Shown: positions 1-11,085 of the stretch, piece after piece
How the letters are laid out: the number at the start of each line of letters is the position of its first letter
Numbering within the stretch: position 1 is the stretch's first letter
NCBI GenBank assembly: GCA_014960805.1
Contig: CP063163.1
Span: forward strand, 3,931,001 to 3,995,000
Direction of reading: 5' to 3'
DNA length: 64,000 nucleotides
DNA from: Cytobacillus suaedae
Lineage (GTDB): Bacteria; Bacillota; Bacilli; Bacillales; Bacillaceae_L
Made by a program: the position numbers and the translations under genes
Notes under the pieces: generated by a model
Told to the model about the DNA's origin: nothing
Seen by the model: only the letters and a program-made list of their open reading frames with translations
Database searches by the model: none

Positions 1-366
1 AGATCCGTTATTGGCCAACGGATGAGAGCGACGAGTTTCTTTATAACGACTTACTAAAATAGAGTCTTTTGCATCCAAAAAGAGGATTTGTGGTGTAATC
101 CAAGATTTTTCAGTAATATCATCTAGTGCTTCAAAAAGACTTTCAAAGAACTCTCTTCCACGTAGGTCCATAACTAATGCTACTTTATTCATTTTACTTC
201 CTGACTCTTTCATAAGCTCTAAAAATTTAGGAAGTAAAGAAGGTGGTAGATTATCAACACAAAAGTAGCCAAGGTCTTCAAAACTTTGAATAGCAACTGT
301 TTTTCCAGCCCCGGACATTCCTGTGATTATCACTAATTGAATATCACTTGTAGAACCAGTACTCAT
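1..366 (-). CDS. rapZ: RapZ/YvcJ family nucleotide-binding protein, 5' part only
   Basis: The first 122 codons of an RNase-adapter-family P-loop protein; the rest lies beyond the left edge. The P-loop GMSGAGKT is at residues 16-23, followed by the family-typical stretch [17 protein letters not shown] and, near the edge, [19 protein letters not shown]. subtilis YvcJ binds and hydrolyses nucleotides and affects competence; E. coli RapZ controls GlmZ small RNA. Start chosen at the ATG ending at 366, preceded by a GGAGG ribosome site. It lies 29 bases downstream of the NUDIX gene on the same strand, the same pairing as yvcI-yvcJ in B. subtilis. Identity is firm; the cellular role here is inferred from homologues. 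Confidence 0.95.
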   Translation of the reverse strand, partial: MSTGSTSDIQLVIITGMSGAGKTVAIQSFEDLGYFCVDNLPPSLLPKFLELMKESGSKMNKVALVMDLRGREFFESLFEALDDITEKSWITPQILFLDAKDSILVSRYKETRRSHPLANNGS

Positions 367-395
367 TGTTTTATCCTCCAATATACAAGAAATAG

Positions 396-854
396 TTAGC
401 TAGGATCTAAGCGATAGGCAAGTAGTTCAAAATTGGGGGTATAGGTAAAGGTTCCGTAAATCGTACCACTCCCCTTAATCAAGTAGTCGATGATATGAAA
501 ATCACCTGGTGCCATCGGAAGATCGCCTACTTTATCAATTTCATGCCAAGCAACCTTTCCCTCTTCAGATTCATCCACATTTTCCCCATCATATTCTGAT
601 GCATAGAAAGTGAACATCATCCACTCAGAAACGATTTCCTCTTGGTCCTTAATTATAAAAGTAAAAATCCCCTTTATTGTAGGATTTTTTAAATATATTC
701 CTGTTTCTTCTCGATATTCTCTTACACAAGAATCTTTAACAGATTCTCCTTGCTCCATCTTCCCACCCGGTGCTACCCACCAGCCTCTGCTTGGTTTTTG
801 AAGTAGGAGTACTTTATTGTCTTTCACAAGAACGCAGTTAGTCACCCTTTGCAC
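396..854 (-). CDS. yvcI: NUDIX hydrolase, YvcI type (putative 8-oxo-dGTP/nucleotide diphosphatase)
   Basis: A 152-residue MutT-like protein. The NUDIX box is complete: with the GTG start, G31, E37, R45-E46, E49-E50 and G52 match the G-x5-E-x7-RE-x2-EE-x-G pattern that binds the metal and the pyrophosphate. The open frame runs upstream to 938, but the extra residues do not resemble the family. I place the start at the GTG ending at 854, five bases after a GGGGTGA ribosome site; this gives nearly the length of B. subtilis YvcI. The actual substrate is not known from sequence; nucleotide sanitising is a family inference. It is followed closely by rapZ, so co-transcription is likely. Confidence 0.85.
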   Translation of the reverse strand: MQRVTNCVLVKDNKVLLLQKPSRGWWVAPGGKMEQGESVKDSCVREYREETGIYLKNPTIKGIFTFIIKDQEEIVSEWMMFTFYASEYDGENVDESEEGKVAWHEIDKVGDLPMAPGDFHIIDYLIKGSGTIYGTFTYTPNFELLAYRLDPS

Positions 855-1107
855 ACATTTCACCCCGAGTCGAACAGCTAGGTGCTGTATATATATGTAT
901 TTCTGTATCCCGCTGCATGTAAATGAAAGCATTATCATTTATTATACTATTTAAAGTAATGTGTAACAATGAACAAGATATGTTTTAAAAATTTTTGTAA
1001 TGTAATATTCTCAGGTTATATTACGAATTAGTTTTTTATAGGTTTCACGTTTCGTAACGATTTCATGATAAACATGTCTATTGTCCTATTTTTCTGTGCT
1101 TTTTATA

Positions 1108-1140
1108 TAAAAAAGGGGCACAGGAAAGGGAACCTGTGCC
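1108..1140 (-). terminator. Rho-independent terminator
   Basis: Stem GGCACAGG / CCTGTGCC followed on the minus strand by CCCC and a run of six T. It lies between trxB with its adjacent repeat element and the NUDIX gene, so it separates these transcripts. Confidence 0.75.
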
Positions 1141-1273
1141 TAACAAGTATCTAATATATAAAAGGGGGTCAATTACTTAAACTCATCATACTAGAAAAAT
1201 ATTTCATCCGTGTTACAGCAGGGTTAAATAGTAGTTACTTTTTTATAAAGGACGAGTTTACAATCACACATAC

Positions 1274-1402
1274 TGTTGAGTTCAGCGGAAGATGCTCGCT
1301 TTCCGCGGGCGGTTCGGGGAGCCTCCTCGTCGCTACGCTCCTGTGGGGTCTCCCCTGCCCCTCACTCCCGCAGGAGTCTCGCATCTTCCGCTGAACTCAA
1401 CA
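1274..1402. repeat. GC-rich palindromic repeat, divergent copy (129 bp)
   Basis: An intergenic element with perfect 22-bp terminal inverted repeats (1274-1295 against 1381-1402; outer part TGTTGAGTTCAGCGG). The interior carries the same landmarks as the other copies in this window: CTTTCCGCGGG near one end and CCCGCAGGAGTC near the other. It is markedly more GC-rich than the flanks and has no start-supported ORF. It resembles a mobile non-autonomous palindromic unit, but I know no accepted name. Five relatives are at 24.4, 29.7, 32.9, 48.9 and 55.6 kb; those form a tighter subfamily. Confidence 0.85.
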
Positions 1403-1434
1403 ATGTAATAAAAATTACAGAGCCTTTAAATTGC

Positions 1435-1466
1435 AAAAAATAAAGTGCCAGGATCTCCTGACACTT
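1435..1466 (-). terminator. Terminator of trxB
   Basis: Hairpin AAGTGTCAGGA / TCCTGGCACTT on the minus strand followed by TTATTTTTT, starting 7 bases after the trxB stop codon. Confidence 0.85.
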
Positions 1467-1473
1467 CCACTTG

Positions 1474-2439
<966 letters not shown>

Positions 2440-2554
2440 TCAATGCAAATAATAACGTAAATTGTTGTTCTCGATTCATATATACAAAATATAGTGTATC
2501 CAACTACTATCCTATAAAAACAAGTAATAAAACGCCACAAATTTGCTCATGGCA

Positions 2555-2583
2555 TAAAAAAATACCCCTTTAACAGGGGTATA
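2555..2583 (-). terminator. Terminator of yvcD
   Basis: Minus-strand hairpin TACCCCT / AGGGGTA followed by seven T, directly after the yvcD stop codon. Confidence 0.88.
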
Positions 2584-4092
2584 CTAAACTTCAAATAAAT
2601 TTTGAACAATTTTTACATACTTACTTAACGTTGATTGAGAGATTTCATATTTTTCACTTATGTGTTTTTTTGTAGTTGATTGTTGTTGGAGAGTTCTCCA
2701 CACAAACTCTGTAGCTGCAGCCCATGCTACGGTATTTGATAATGAATATTCCTCATTCATCAACTGGTCGTAGAGCATGAACCAAGTCAGAGATAGTTCC
2801 TCAAGTGAATCATCTGTGCCTTGATTATTTTTATATAGGGAGTCTGCTACTTTATATCCCTCTTCTATATATTTTGGCCCTTTAAAGGTTGATTTTTTGT
2901 TAAAGGAATGCCACACGAACTCTGCAAATTCTTTTTCAAGTGTAGAGTAAAGCAGATTTTCCTTTAAATCAATACATGAGACCGGGCTATTAGACTTGCT
3001 TGCCATAAATAATCCGTAAAGACGTTCTTCAATAAAGTCACCTTGTAACCATTTATCGTGTGGATGACTGATGGTCAGTAAAGAATTTGGTCGATCCCCA
3101 GACCAAGGCTCTGTTCCTTTTTTATCAGGATTATCCTCAATCACTCGCTTCCATGCATTTTCAGCGATAGAGATGTTTCCTGTAAAGTAAGCGGAATAAG
3201 CGAGCCAATAATAAAAGGTTTCGTCACCATCAAACCCTTGTCGTTGCAACGTTCTTAACCATTTAAAAGCCAAATCATAACGTCCAATCAAGCCAAAGGT
3301 AGCACCTAACTTATAACGATGCTCAATTAAGATAGGATAAATGCACTCAAGTTTTTTTGTTAGCTCTTTTACCTTCTTGTTTTTTCTTTGATAGTAAAGG
3401 AAGACTAGCATATTACAAAGTGCATGAAGATTTCCTGGATTTTTAGCCAGCACTTCCTCTAACAAGCGAGATGCAGTGGCAATTTCCCCTGTATAAAAAT
3501 GCGCCAGTGCTAAGTTATTGTAAGCTGACCAGAATTCAGGGTACTCCTGTGTTATTTCATTTAAAAGCTCAATCGCTTCCTGAAGATTGCCTTCCTCCAA
3601 AAGATCACGAGCTTGCTCTTGTTTTAAAATCAATTCATCTTCTACTTCAAAATCTATATCGTCATCTGCTGATTCAATGGATAGTAAGTCTAGCAGGTCT
3701 TCTGTATCTTCTGCAAATTCACCATCTGGATCGTGTTTCAAGTACATCACTGCATATTTGTTTGATTCTTGAAACAAGCCTAAATGGGCATAGTTATTCG
3801 CCATAAAATACATACACTCTGTCATTTCACTATCAATCTCATTAAGAATGGTTGCATGTAGTTTATTAGATTGTTGATAATTTCCTTGGTCCGTAAGTAC
3901 AACTGCTAATTGGCATAGAAACATGGGGTCTCTAGGCTCTAACTGAATGGCTCTTTGAAAGTATTTTCTGGCACTGTTCAGGTCGCGTTTACGGTACGCC
4001 TTAAGGCCTTTGTTAAAATAATACTCACCAGTTTGCACAAACGGTAATATTAGGGCAGTCTGTTGAACTTCAGTGTATGTGCTTTTTCCCAT
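2584..4092 (-). CDS. yvcD: TPR-repeat protein, YvcD type
   Basis: A 502-residue soluble protein rich in tetratricopeptide-like helices: consecutive units are visible from about residue 22 (GEYYFNKGLKAYRKRDLNSA), again near 160-230 and 270-310. The last 30 residues (SEKYEISQSTLSKYVKIVQ) look like a helix-turn-helix, which is worth noting because TPR plus HTH suggests a regulatory or scaffold role. B. subtilis has YvcD at the same place, between hisI and trxB; its function is not established. Start ATG at 4092 with a GGAGGAAC ribosome site. No clear terminator separates it from the his operon upstream, so some read-through from hisI is possible. Confidence 0.85.
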   Translation of the reverse strand: MGKSTYTEVQQTALILPFVQTGEYYFNKGLKAYRKRDLNSARKYFQRAIQLEPRDPMFLCQLAVVLTDQGNYQQSNKLHATILNEIDSEMTECMYFMANNYAHLGLFQESNKYAVMYLKHDPDGEFAEDTEDLLDLLSIESADDDIDFEVEDELILKQEQARDLLEEGNLQEAIELLNEITQEYPEFWSAYNNLALAHFYTGEIATASRLLEEVLAKNPGNLHALCNMLVFLYYQRKNKKVKELTKKLECIYPILIEHRYKLGATFGLIGRYDLAFKWLRTLQRQGFDGDETFYYWLAYSAYFTGNISIAENAWKRVIEDNPDKKGTEPWSGDRPNSLLTISHPHDKWLQGDFIEERLYGLFMASKSNSPVSCIDLKENLLYSTLEKEFAEFVWHSFNKKSTFKGPKYIEEGYKVADSLYKNNQGTDDSLEELSLTWFMLYDQLMNEEYSLSNTVAWAAATEFVWRTLQQQSTTKKHISEKYEISQSTLSKYVKIVQNLFEV

Positions 4093-4188
4093 TTGTTCCT
4101 CCAGTTTCTATAATCTCACCGAAGGTAGTATAACACATAGCAAAGGTGATACATAGTAGTAGATTTGAATTGATTAATAGAAATTAAC

Positions 4189-4812
4189 CTATCGACGCTT
4201 TTTTAGTGCACCAAGTACTTCGTCAAGCGGTAGCTTTTGTTCACGAAGTAAGACTAATAGATGGTAAAGCAGGTCTGCTACTTCCCATTTTAGTTCTTCT
4301 GGATCGCGATTTTTGGCTGCAATAATCACTTCTGCACTTTCCTCGCCGACCTTTTTTAAGATTTTATCTACGCCTTGCTCAAACAAGTAGGTCGTATAAG
4401 AACCTTCTGGCATTTCTGTTTCGCGTGTGGCAATTAGTGCTTCAAGCTCATTGATGATTGCAAAGCGATCCGTTTCCTTCTGAGATGTTTCCTGTTCTAG
4501 TAAGCTATCACTGAAACAAGTGTAATCTCCTTTATGACAAGCTGGACCAGCAGGCATTACCAATACTAAGATAGCATCTTGATCACAATCATAGCGAAGG
4601 TCTAAAATTTGTTGAGTATTGCCTGATGTTGCTCCTTTATTCCAAAGTTCCTGTCTTGAACGGCTATAAAACCACGTTTCTCTTGTTTCAATTGATTTTT
4701 TCAATGATTCTTCATTCATATAGGCTAGAGTAAGGACCTCTTTACTGTTAGCATCTTGAACAATTGCTGGAACAAGCCCTTTTTCATCGAATTTTATAGA
4801 AGCTGTATTCAT
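4189..4812 (-). CDS. hisI: Bifunctional phosphoribosyl-AMP cyclohydrolase / phosphoribosyl-ATP pyrophosphatase
   Basis: Fused HisI-HisE catalysing steps two and three of histidine synthesis. The N-terminal cyclohydrolase half contains the metal-binding region [12 protein letters not shown] and the cysteine in [12 protein letters not shown]. The C-terminal pyrophosphatase half carries [14 protein letters not shown] and [13 protein letters not shown], the acidic helices that bind magnesium. Length of 207 residues equals the bifunctional Bacillus form. It is the last gene of the his operon and its ATG overlaps the hisF stop region by 4 bases (4809-4812), showing translational coupling. Confidence 0.97.
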   Translation of the reverse strand: MNTASIKFDEKGLVPAIVQDANSKEVLTLAYMNEESLKKSIETRETWFYSRSRQELWNKGATSGNTQQILDLRYDCDQDAILVLVMPAGPACHKGDYTCFSDSLLEQETSQKETDRFAIINELEALIATRETEMPEGSYTTYLFEQGVDKILKKVGEESAEVIIAAKNRDPEELKWEVADLLYHLLVLLREQKLPLDEVLGALKKRR

Positions 4813-5567
4813 CTCACAATCATTCCCTTCTCGTTTAAATAGTCCTTTACTTCTTTAACGGATGTTTCTTTGTAGTGAAAAATACTTGCAGCTAATGCAG
4901 CATCTGCTTTCCCTTCCGTAAATGCATCGAAAAAGTGTTCTTTATTTCCAGCTCCACCTGAAGCAATGACAGGAACTGTAACAGCTGAACTCACTGCTGA
5001 AGTTAACGGTAAGTTGAAGCCATCTTTTTCACCGTCACTATCCATACTTGTTAATAATATTTCCCCTGCACCACGCTGAACAGCTTCCTTAGCCCATGCA
5101 ACAACTTCCCACTCCGTGGCATTACGACCACCATGTGTATAAACACGCCATGAGCCAAGTGTAGAATCGTATTTTGCATCAATGGCAACAACGATACACT
5201 GTGAGCCGAAAAAGCGTGAGCCTTCGTTGATCAAGTCGGGATTTAATAATGCAGCTGTATTAAGGGAAACTTTATCGGCACCAGCTCGTAGGATTCGTTT
5301 CATATCTTCAAGTGAATTTATTCCTCCACCAACTGTAAAAGGGATAGCTAATTGTGCTGCAACCTGCTCTATGACCTCAACCATTGTTTTACGGCCTTCG
5401 TGTGAGGCTGATATATCTAGAAATACAAGCTCATCCGCTCTTTCTTCATCATAAAACTTCGCCAGTTCCACCGGATCTCCTGCATCTCGAAGGCCAACGA
5501 ACTGAACCCCCTTAACCACTCTACCATCTTTCACATCTAAACACGGGATAATTCGTTTTGTAATCAT
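4809..5567 (-). CDS. hisF: Imidazole glycerol phosphate synthase, cyclase subunit
   Basis: A (beta/alpha)8-barrel enzyme that uses ammonia from HisH to convert PRFAR to imidazole glycerol phosphate and AICAR. The catalytic aspartates are visible in [14 protein letters not shown] near residue 11 and in [14 protein letters not shown] near residue 130. The C-terminal phosphate loop IASGGAG is present. Its 252 residues match the family. Start ATG at 5567 overlaps the end of hisA by four bases, and its stop overlaps hisI, so the three genes are translated as a coupled set. It works as a heterodimer with HisH encoded just upstream. Confidence 0.98.
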   Translation of the reverse strand: MITKRIIPCLDVKDGRVVKGVQFVGLRDAGDPVELAKFYDEERADELVFLDISASHEGRKTMVEVIEQVAAQLAIPFTVGGGINSLEDMKRILRAGADKVSLNTAALLNPDLINEGSRFFGSQCIVVAIDAKYDSTLGSWRVYTHGGRNATEWEVVAWAKEAVQRGAGEILLTSMDSDGEKDGFNLPLTSAVSSAVTVPVIASGGAGNKEHFFDAFTEGKADAALAASIFHYKETSVKEVKDYLNEKGMIVR

Positions 5568-6301
5568 ACAGTTGACACCTCTTGAATTGCCTCGCTTACT
5601 GTGAACTTGTTCGTATACAACGCTTTACCAACAATCGCTCCACCTACACCCGATTGTGCGAATTTAGACAGCTGTACTAGATCATCAAGTGAACTTACTC
5701 CCCCAGAAGCAATTACTTCTTTACCAGTTGCTCTTGCCATCGTTACCACAGCATCAATGTTTGGTCCTGATAGCATTCCATCAGTAGCGATATCTGTAAA
5801 AATAAACGTTTCCGCACCCGCTTGTGCTAGCTCTATGCCTAAGTCTGTTGCTTTAATCGAAGAGGTATTTAACCAACCTTCTGTTGCCACATAGCCATCC
5901 TTCGCATCAATACCAATAGCGATTTTAGCTCCGTATCTCGTTAGCATCTCTTTTACAAAGGTAGGATTTGAAATCGCAGCACTTCCTAAAATAACACGGT
6001 CTACCCCGTTATCAATGTAGTAAGCTACATCCTCAAGCGTACGAATTCCACCACCGATTTGTACCTTTACATTCAGTTTTTTTGCTACTTCAAGTACATA
6101 TTGATCATTTACACGTTGGCCTTGTTTAGCACCATCAAGGTCAACCATATGGATCCATTCAACCCCATCGTTTGCAAATAGTTGTGCCATTTCAAAAGGA
6201 GAGTCACCATATACGGTCTCTTGATTATAGTCCCCTTGAATCAACCGAACACATTTGCCACCTCTCATATCGATTGCTGGATAAATTGAAAATGAACTCA
6301 T
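5564..6301 (-). CDS. hisA: ProFAR isomerase
   Basis: Phosphoribosylformimino-AICAR ribotide isomerase, step four of the pathway. The barrel shows the paired catalytic aspartates in [14 protein letters not shown] (about residue 11) and [14 protein letters not shown] (about residue 130), plus the phosphate-binding VQIGGGIR and IASGGVSS loops that reveal the internal half-barrel duplication shared with HisF. Its 245 residues are of normal length. It overlaps hisH by four bases (ATGA) and hisF by four bases. Identification is firm. Confidence 0.98.
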   Translation of the reverse strand: MSSFSIYPAIDMRGGKCVRLIQGDYNQETVYGDSPFEMAQLFANDGVEWIHMVDLDGAKQGQRVNDQYVLEVAKKLNVKVQIGGGIRTLEDVAYYIDNGVDRVILGSAAISNPTFVKEMLTRYGAKIAIGIDAKDGYVATEGWLNTSSIKATDLGIELAQAGAETFIFTDIATDGMLSGPNIDAVVTMARATGKEVIASGGVSSLDDLVQLSKFAQSGVGGAIVGKALYTNKFTVSEAIQEVSTV

Positions 6302-6933
6302 ACTGTTTCCCTCCCTTCAACGATTGCTGCAAAATTCTTTAATATTGATAAACCAATGTCACTTGATTTTTCTGGATGAAATTGTGTTCCAAACACATTC
6401 CCTCTACCTACAACGGCCGGTACCTCTACGTCATAAGAACTACTTGCTAAGATGACATCTTGAGCTTCAGTTTTAACGTAATAAGAGTGGACAAAATATA
6501 CATGTCCTTTTTCAACACCATCTAATAGAGGTGAATCATTTTTGAATAACAGTTGATTCCACCCCATATGTGGAACCTTGTATGCTTCTCCGTTTTCAGT
6601 TACTCCTGGAATACGAATAACTTGCCCTGGAAGTAATGAAAGACCTTTTGTTGGACCATTTTCTTCACTTTCTTCAAAAAGTAATTGCATGCCTAGACAT
6701 ATGCCAAGTAAAGGTTTTCCTTCGTTAACATAGTCATGTATAAACGATATTAAGCCAGTATTTTGTAAAATCTCCATCGCATCTTTAAACGAACCTACCC
6801 CTGGTAAGATGAGGCCCTTCATTTGTTTTAAAACACTAGGATCTTCTGAAATCACGTACTCATAATTCATTCGTTCAAGTGCCTTACTCACACTGAACAA
6901 ATTGCCCATTCCATAATCAATAATTCCTAGCAT
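6298..6933 (-). CDS. hisH: Imidazole glycerol phosphate synthase, glutamine amidotransferase subunit
   Basis: Class I glutamine amidotransferase that feeds ammonia to HisF. The nucleophile elbow [15 protein letters not shown] contains the catalytic cysteine near residue 80, and the His-Glu of the triad are in [10 protein letters not shown] near the C-terminus. The open frame extends further upstream through the end of hisB, but those residues are unrelated. The ATG ending at 6933 gives [11 protein letters not shown], the family N-terminus, and 211 residues. It starts one base after the hisB stop codon, with its ribosome site inside hisB. Confidence 0.97.
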   Translation of the reverse strand: MLGIIDYGMGNLFSVSKALERMNYEYVISEDPSVLKQMKGLILPGVGSFKDAMEILQNTGLISFIHDYVNEGKPLLGICLGMQLLFEESEENGPTKGLSLLPGQVIRIPGVTENGEAYKVPHMGWNQLLFKNDSPLLDGVEKGHVYFVHSYYVKTEAQDVILASSSYDVEVPAVVGRGNVFGTQFHPEKSSDIGLSILKNFAAIVEGRETV

Positions 6934-6934
6934 T

Positions 6935-7522
6935 TTATAACATTCCCTTCGTTGATGGGACCCCCTTAATTCGTGGATCAACCATTGTTGCTTCATCTAA
7001 TGCACGTCCTAATGCCTTAAAGACCGCTTCAATCATGTGATGTGTGTTATGACCATAGTGAACAATCACATGTAAGTTCATTCTTGCTTCAAGCGCAAGC
7101 TTCCATAGGAACTCATGAACAAGCTCTGTATCGAATGTACCAACCTGTTTACTTGGAAATTCTGCTCTGAACTCAAGGTGTGGACGGTTACTTAAATCAA
7201 TCACTACTTGTGCAAGCGCCTCATCCATTGGAACAAAAGCATTGCCGTAGCGTTTAATACCCTTTTTGTCACCTAACGCTTCTCTTAACGCTTGACCTAT
7301 ACAAATTCCAATATCTTCAGTTGTATGGTGACCATCAACCTCGATATCGCCTTTTGCATTCACATTTAAATCAAACTGCCCATGCTTCGCAAAAAGATCA
7401 AGCATATGACTTAAAAAAGGGACACCTGTTTCTAACTCAGTTCTTCCCTCTCCATCAATTGAAAATCCTAACTCTATATCTGTTTCATTGGTTTTTCGTT
7501 TAATTGTTGCTTGACGTGACAT
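6935..7522 (-). CDS. hisB: Imidazoleglycerol-phosphate dehydratase
   Basis: Monofunctional IGP dehydratase of 195 residues, a manganese enzyme. The histidine-rich metal motifs [11 protein letters not shown] (about residue 66) and [12 protein letters not shown] (about residue 162) are both present, as are the conserved glutamates. No histidinol-phosphatase domain is fused, as usual in Bacillus. I chose the ATG ending at 7522, which has a GGAGGAAT ribosome site; the frame is open further upstream only because it crosses hairpin repeats in the hisD-hisB gap. Fourth gene of the operon. Confidence 0.97.
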   Translation of the reverse strand: MSRQATIKRKTNETDIELGFSIDGEGRTELETGVPFLSHMLDLFAKHGQFDLNVNAKGDIEVDGHHTTEDIGICIGQALREALGDKKGIKRYGNAFVPMDEALAQVVIDLSNRPHLEFRAEFPSKQVGTFDTELVHEFLWKLALEARMNLHVIVHYGHNTHHMIEAVFKALGRALDEATMVDPRIKGVPSTKGML

Positions 7523-7546
7523 GACTATTCCTCCATTTGGTGGTTT

Positions 7547-7609
7547 TCGACAAGTGCCACTCACTTGTCGATTTGGTTTGGGTATGCGACAAGTACGTGG
7601 CATTTGTCG
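7547..7609. repeat. Pair of inverted 23-nt hairpin repeats in the hisD-hisB gap
   Basis: The only sizeable gap inside the his operon is filled by two small palindromes. The first (7547-7571) has perfect 10-bp arms TCGACAAGTG / CACTTGTCGA. The second (7587-7609) is nearly the same 23-nt unit in the opposite orientation; by eye 20 of 23 bases agree after reverse complementation. They sit upstream of the hisB ribosome site and could act in mRNA processing or stability, or be a small repeat family. No run of T follows either hairpin in the direction of transcription, so they are not standard terminators. Confidence 0.7.
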
Positions 7610-7612
7610 ATT

Positions 7613-8881
7613 TTACTTCTTCAAACGCTCCTCAACTGCTCGAGCATGCGCTTCAAGGCCTTCTAATCGTGCAAATGCTGCAATTTTAGCTCCGTTTTGT
7701 TTAAGTGCATTTTCGCTATATGAAATAATACTGGATTTCTTGGTGAAATCATCTACGTTTAGTGGACTTGAGAATCTGGCTGTTCCGTTTGTTGGAAGTA
7801 CGTGATTTGGACCAGCAAAGTAATCTCCAACTGGCTCTGAGCTAAATCTTCCTACGAAAATTGCTCCTGCATGCTTGATTTTTCCGACCTGCTCCATCGC
7901 ATCTTCGGTGATGATTTCCAAGTGTTCTGGGGCCAACTCATTTACGACTTTAATCGCTTCATCCAGAGTTGATGTCACATAAATCGCACCATAATCACGT
8001 ATGGAAGCCTCCACAATCTCTCTTTTTGGAAGAGTTGTGAGCTGCTTTTCTACTTCTGCTGCTACTTCTTCAGCAAGCCTAGATGAAGGTGTAACAAGAA
8101 TACTAGACGCACGCTCATCATGCTCAGCTTGAGATAAAAGATCAGCTGCTACCTCATTCGGTAGGGCCGTTTCATCTGCTAAGACAACTATCTCACTCGG
8201 TCCAGCAATCATATCAATGTCTACATCACCAAATACCTCTCGCTTCGCTAATGCAACATAGATATTGCCGGGTCCAATGATTTTATCAACTGGTTGAACA
8301 GATTCTGTACCATAGGCAAGTGCTGCCACTGCCTGGGCTCCGCCAACCTTATAGATTTCTTTTACACCTAATTCACTCGCAGCAACTAGAACGGCTGCTG
8401 GAAGACGTCCATCTTTTCCGACTGGTGAGGTCATTACGATTCGCTCAACACCAGCTACTTGTGCAGGAATGACATTCATGAGTACTGATGATGGATAAGC
8501 TGCCTTACCACCCGGCACGTACACACCTACCGCGTCAATGGGCGTGATTTTTTGACCCAGAATGGTACCGTCTTCTTTCATCGTCACCCATGATTCTCTG
8601 ACTTGTCGTGAATGGAAATCACGAATATTCTCTGCTGCTTCACGAATCACATTAATCGTTTCTACATCAACCTGTTTGAAGGCCAGTGCTACCTCTTCCT
8701 CTGTTACCTTAAGAGATGATAAAGCCACTCCATCAAATTTTTCTGTATAGTTTAACAGTGCTTGATCTCCATTCTTTTTAACATCCTCAATAATAGATAG
8801 AACAGTCTGTCTCTGTTCTTCCGTACCATTATCCAAGGAACGTTTTAAAGAAACCGAAGATGTAACATACTGAATTTTCAT
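7613..8881 (-). CDS. hisD: Histidinol dehydrogenase
   Basis: Zinc enzyme performing the last two oxidations to histidine. The 422-residue product shows the family signatures [14 protein letters not shown], the zinc and substrate site [14 protein letters not shown], and the catalytic Glu-His pair in [11 protein letters not shown] use the ATG ending at 8881 (MKIQYVTS), which has a TTGGAG ribosome site and gives the usual length; the frame is open to 8920, which would overlap hisG by eleven bases. Third gene of the operon, followed by the hairpin-containing gap before hisB. Confidence 0.97.
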   Translation of the reverse strand: MKIQYVTSSVSLKRSLDNGTEEQRQTVLSIIEDVKKNGDQALLNYTEKFDGVALSSLKVTEEEVALAFKQVDVETINVIREAAENIRDFHSRQVRESWVTMKEDGTILGQKITPIDAVGVYVPGGKAAYPSSVLMNVIPAQVAGVERIVMTSPVGKDGRLPAAVLVAASELGVKEIYKVGGAQAVAALAYGTESVQPVDKIIGPGNIYVALAKREVFGDVDIDMIAGPSEIVVLADETALPNEVAADLLSQAEHDERASSILVTPSSRLAEEVAAEVEKQLTTLPKREIVEASIRDYGAIYVTSTLDEAIKVVNELAPEHLEIITEDAMEQVGKIKHAGAIFVGRFSSEPVGDYFAGPNHVLPTNGTARFSSPLNVDDFTKKSSIISYSENALKQNGAKIAAFARLEGLEAHARAVEERLKK

Positions 8882-8909
8882 TTTCTCCAATCCCTTCTGT
8901 AAAAGACTA

Positions 8910-9542
8910 CTAGAGTCCATCCACTACATTGGACAATCTTTCAACTAAATCGTCGATCCGTTGGTCCTTTAAACGATAACTAACTGGATTAACAATGATT
9001 CGAGACGTAATGTCTGTAATTCTCTCTAATTCTACAAGACCATTTTCCTTAAGTGTACGTCCAGTCGACACGATGTCTACGATTCGATCTGCAAGGCCGA
9101 TTAATGGCGCTAACTCTATTGATCCATTCAGCTTAATAATTTCCACCTGTTCACCTTGTTCTCTAAAATAACTAGATGCAACGTTCGGATATTTTGTTGC
9201 TACTTTCGGTGCAACACCTTGTACTTTCGCACCGGGTATACCAGCTACTGCGAGATAACAATGGCTAATTTTTAAGTCAAGTACCTCATACACGTCACGC
9301 TCTTCTTCGAGCATAACGTCCTTCCCTGCGATTCCAAGGTCTGCTACACCATGCTCAACATATGTAGTCACATCCATCGGTTTTGCCAGAATAAAACGAA
9401 TCTCTTCTTCTGGAACATCAATAATTAATTTACGTGAATCTTCGAATTCGGGTGGGAGCTTATACCCCGCTTTACGTAAAAGCTCAGCAGCCTCTTCAAA
9501 TATTCTACCTTTTGGCATGGCAATTGTTAAAAGTTCTCCCAT
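8910..9542 (-). CDS. hisG: ATP phosphoribosyltransferase, short form
   Basis: First enzyme of histidine synthesis, 210 residues, the short HisG type that lacks the C-terminal regulatory domain and needs HisZ as partner. Visible motifs: [12 protein letters not shown] at the N-terminus, [13 protein letters not shown], and the PRPP-binding loop [14 protein letters not shown] near residue 160. The start codon overlaps the hisZ stop by one base (TAATG), so the two subunits are translationally coupled, fitting their hetero-octameric complex. Confidence 0.97.
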   Translation of the reverse strand: MGELLTIAMPKGRIFEEAAELLRKAGYKLPPEFEDSRKLIIDVPEEEIRFILAKPMDVTTYVEHGVADLGIAGKDVMLEEERDVYEVLDLKISHCYLAVAGIPGAKVQGVAPKVATKYPNVASSYFREQGEQVEIIKLNGSIELAPLIGLADRIVDIVSTGRTLKENGLVELERITDITSRIIVNPVSYRLKDQRIDDLVERLSNVVDGL

Positions 9543-10726
9543 TACTTTGCCTCCATTTTTGACTTGTTACCAATAAAATATGTCACTTCAGAAAATGAAC
9601 TTGTACAAGCATCAATGTCTTTAACACCAGAGATATCCTGTAATACCACACGTTCACCTTGCTCTCTTCTTTCGTTTGCAAATTGAATTGCTTCTTTTCG
9701 ATTTTCCGAGCTAAAAATAACACACTGAATGGAGTTAGTCTGTTCATCCATATCTAGTGCCTCAATCAATCTATCAATGTGAATACCAAAACCAGTTGCT
9801 GACTCAGGACGGTTAAACTTATTAAACAACTGATCATAACGTCCTCCATTTCCTAACAAAAAGCCAACCTTTGGCCCGTATACTTCAAATAAAATACCTG
9901 TGTAATAGCTCATATGGCTAACTAAATTAAAGTCTATTTTAATATAGTCAGCAACCCCATAGGCTTCTAAACTTTGCCAGAGTTGCTCTAGTTCATCAAC
10001 CATCTCTCGACCAGTAGTACTTTCTACAAGCTCTCTTGCCGCAGAGATTTTCGTCATATCTCCTCTTAACTTGAGAAGTTCCAGCAGACGTTGTTTATCA
10101 ATAGATGATAGAGAAAGACTTTTCACATGCTCGCGATAGCCTACATAATTTTTTTCATAAAGATAACGTCGCAGAACATTGGCTCTATCTTCATTCCCAA
10201 CTATCTCTAAAAATAGGGTATTCACGTATCCGATATGACCGATAGCAACTGTGAATTGTTCTAACCCTGATTGTTTTAAAGAGGAAATCATTAAAGCAAT
10301 TGCCTCAGCATCCGCACTAATCGTTCCATCTCCAATACACTCAACACCAATTTGTTCAAATTCGGCAGGTCTTCCACCCTCACGTTGCTGTGCACGGAAG
10401 ACATTTGCAGCATAAGCTAGTCTTAGTGGATAACCTTCTTTATAAAGCTTGGAAGCAGCAACCCGCGCAATCGGTGCAGTCATATCCGGTCTTAACACCA
10501 GAGAATGCCCTTGTTGATCAAGCAGTTTAAATAATTGTTGATCTAAGATGGCAGAAGCATTCCCGATTGTTTCATAGTACTCAAGCGTAGGTGTTTCAAT
10601 AAATTGATAACCCCAGTTTTCAATTTCTGCAGACATTCTATTTCGAACCAGCTTTTTTGTTTCATATAAAGCTGGTAGTGTATCACGCATTCCGAGTGGC
10701 TTTTCAAACATGAATAACTTAGACAC
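9542..10726 (-). CDS. hisZ: ATP phosphoribosyltransferase regulatory subunit
   Basis: Histidyl-tRNA synthetase paralogue without aminoacylation activity, required to activate and feedback-regulate short HisG. It keeps synthetase-like motif 2 ([14 protein letters not shown]) and the [11 protein letters not shown] and [13 protein letters not shown] regions. The 394 residues match B. subtilis HisZ. The chosen start is the GTG ending at 10726, with an AAAGGAAG ribosome site about nine bases upstream. It is the first gene of the operon, so the his promoter must lie in 10727-10850; a plausible -10 TATAAT is near 10793-10798 with only a weak -35. Confidence 0.95.
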   Translation of the reverse strand: MSKLFMFEKPLGMRDTLPALYETKKLVRNRMSAEIENWGYQFIETPTLEYYETIGNASAILDQQLFKLLDQQGHSLVLRPDMTAPIARVAASKLYKEGYPLRLAYAANVFRAQQREGGRPAEFEQIGVECIGDGTISADAEAIALMISSLKQSGLEQFTVAIGHIGYVNTLFLEIVGNEDRANVLRRYLYEKNYVGYREHVKSLSLSSIDKQRLLELLKLRGDMTKISAARELVESTTGREMVDELEQLWQSLEAYGVADYIKIDFNLVSHMSYYTGILFEVYGPKVGFLLGNGGRYDQLFNKFNRPESATGFGIHIDRLIEALDMDEQTNSIQCVIFSSENRKEAIQFANERREQGERVVLQDISGVKDIDACTSSFSEVTYFIGNKSKMEAK

Positions 10727-11085
10727 AGTTACACTTCCTTTTTGTGCTAGATTTATATGTTAGCCAGTTTGGCCATTGTAAGAACATTATAAAATACTTT
10801 AGTTCGCTAATATGCTAATATGATAAAGTTAATTAAAATTTTACACTCCTATTGTGGGTTCGTCAACCACGAATGGAGTATTTTTGTTCTAAGAAAGGAT
10901 ACAAACAAAAATAGTTATTCCGATATAACAATTAACCGAAAGCGCTTTCTTTGTTATTAAATCTGACATCCTATAATTCAACTTTTTATTGAGAAAAAAC
11001 GTTCAAGCATTGTTCATTTTTTCCACATTTTATTATACAAGACTGTGTTATTCTTAATCCGAGAACAGAATAGGGGTGATAATCA
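10727..11085. promoter_or_regulatory. Divergent promoter region between the his operon and the adhE locus
   Basis: No gene is seen here. On the minus side a his promoter candidate has TATAAT at 10793-10798. On the plus side a hairpin at 10845-10879 (ACTCC...GGAGT) is followed by five T, resembling a short terminator although no plus-strand gene precedes it. A cre-like site lies at 10937-10950. A plus-strand promoter candidate for the small ORF has TTGTTC near 11009-11014 and a TTATAC-type -10 near 11032-11037. No T-box was recognised upstream of hisZ. Confidence 0.45.
10937..10950 (+). promoter_or_regulatory. Candidate cre (CcpA) site
   Basis: CGAAAGCGCTTTCT is palindromic and differs from the cre consensus TGWAARCGYTWNCW only in the first position. 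It lies about 135 bases upstream of the small ORF that precedes adhE, where CcpA could control the fermentative operon. Function is inferred. Confidence 0.6.

Noticed and set aside
396-938. Long N-terminal form of the NUDIX protein (180 residues)
   Set aside because: The extra residues do not look like the family and have no ribosome site at the upstream ATG; a GTG at 854 with GGGGTGA fits better.
7521-7805. Plus-strand 94-residue ORF over the hisD-hisB gap
   Set aside because: Created by the hairpin repeats and antisense hisD; no ribosome site.
10845-10886. T-box or his leader attenuator upstream of hisZ
   Set aside because: Only a single short hairpin with T run on the wrong strand for his transcription; no T-box motif or histidine-rich leader peptide was seen.
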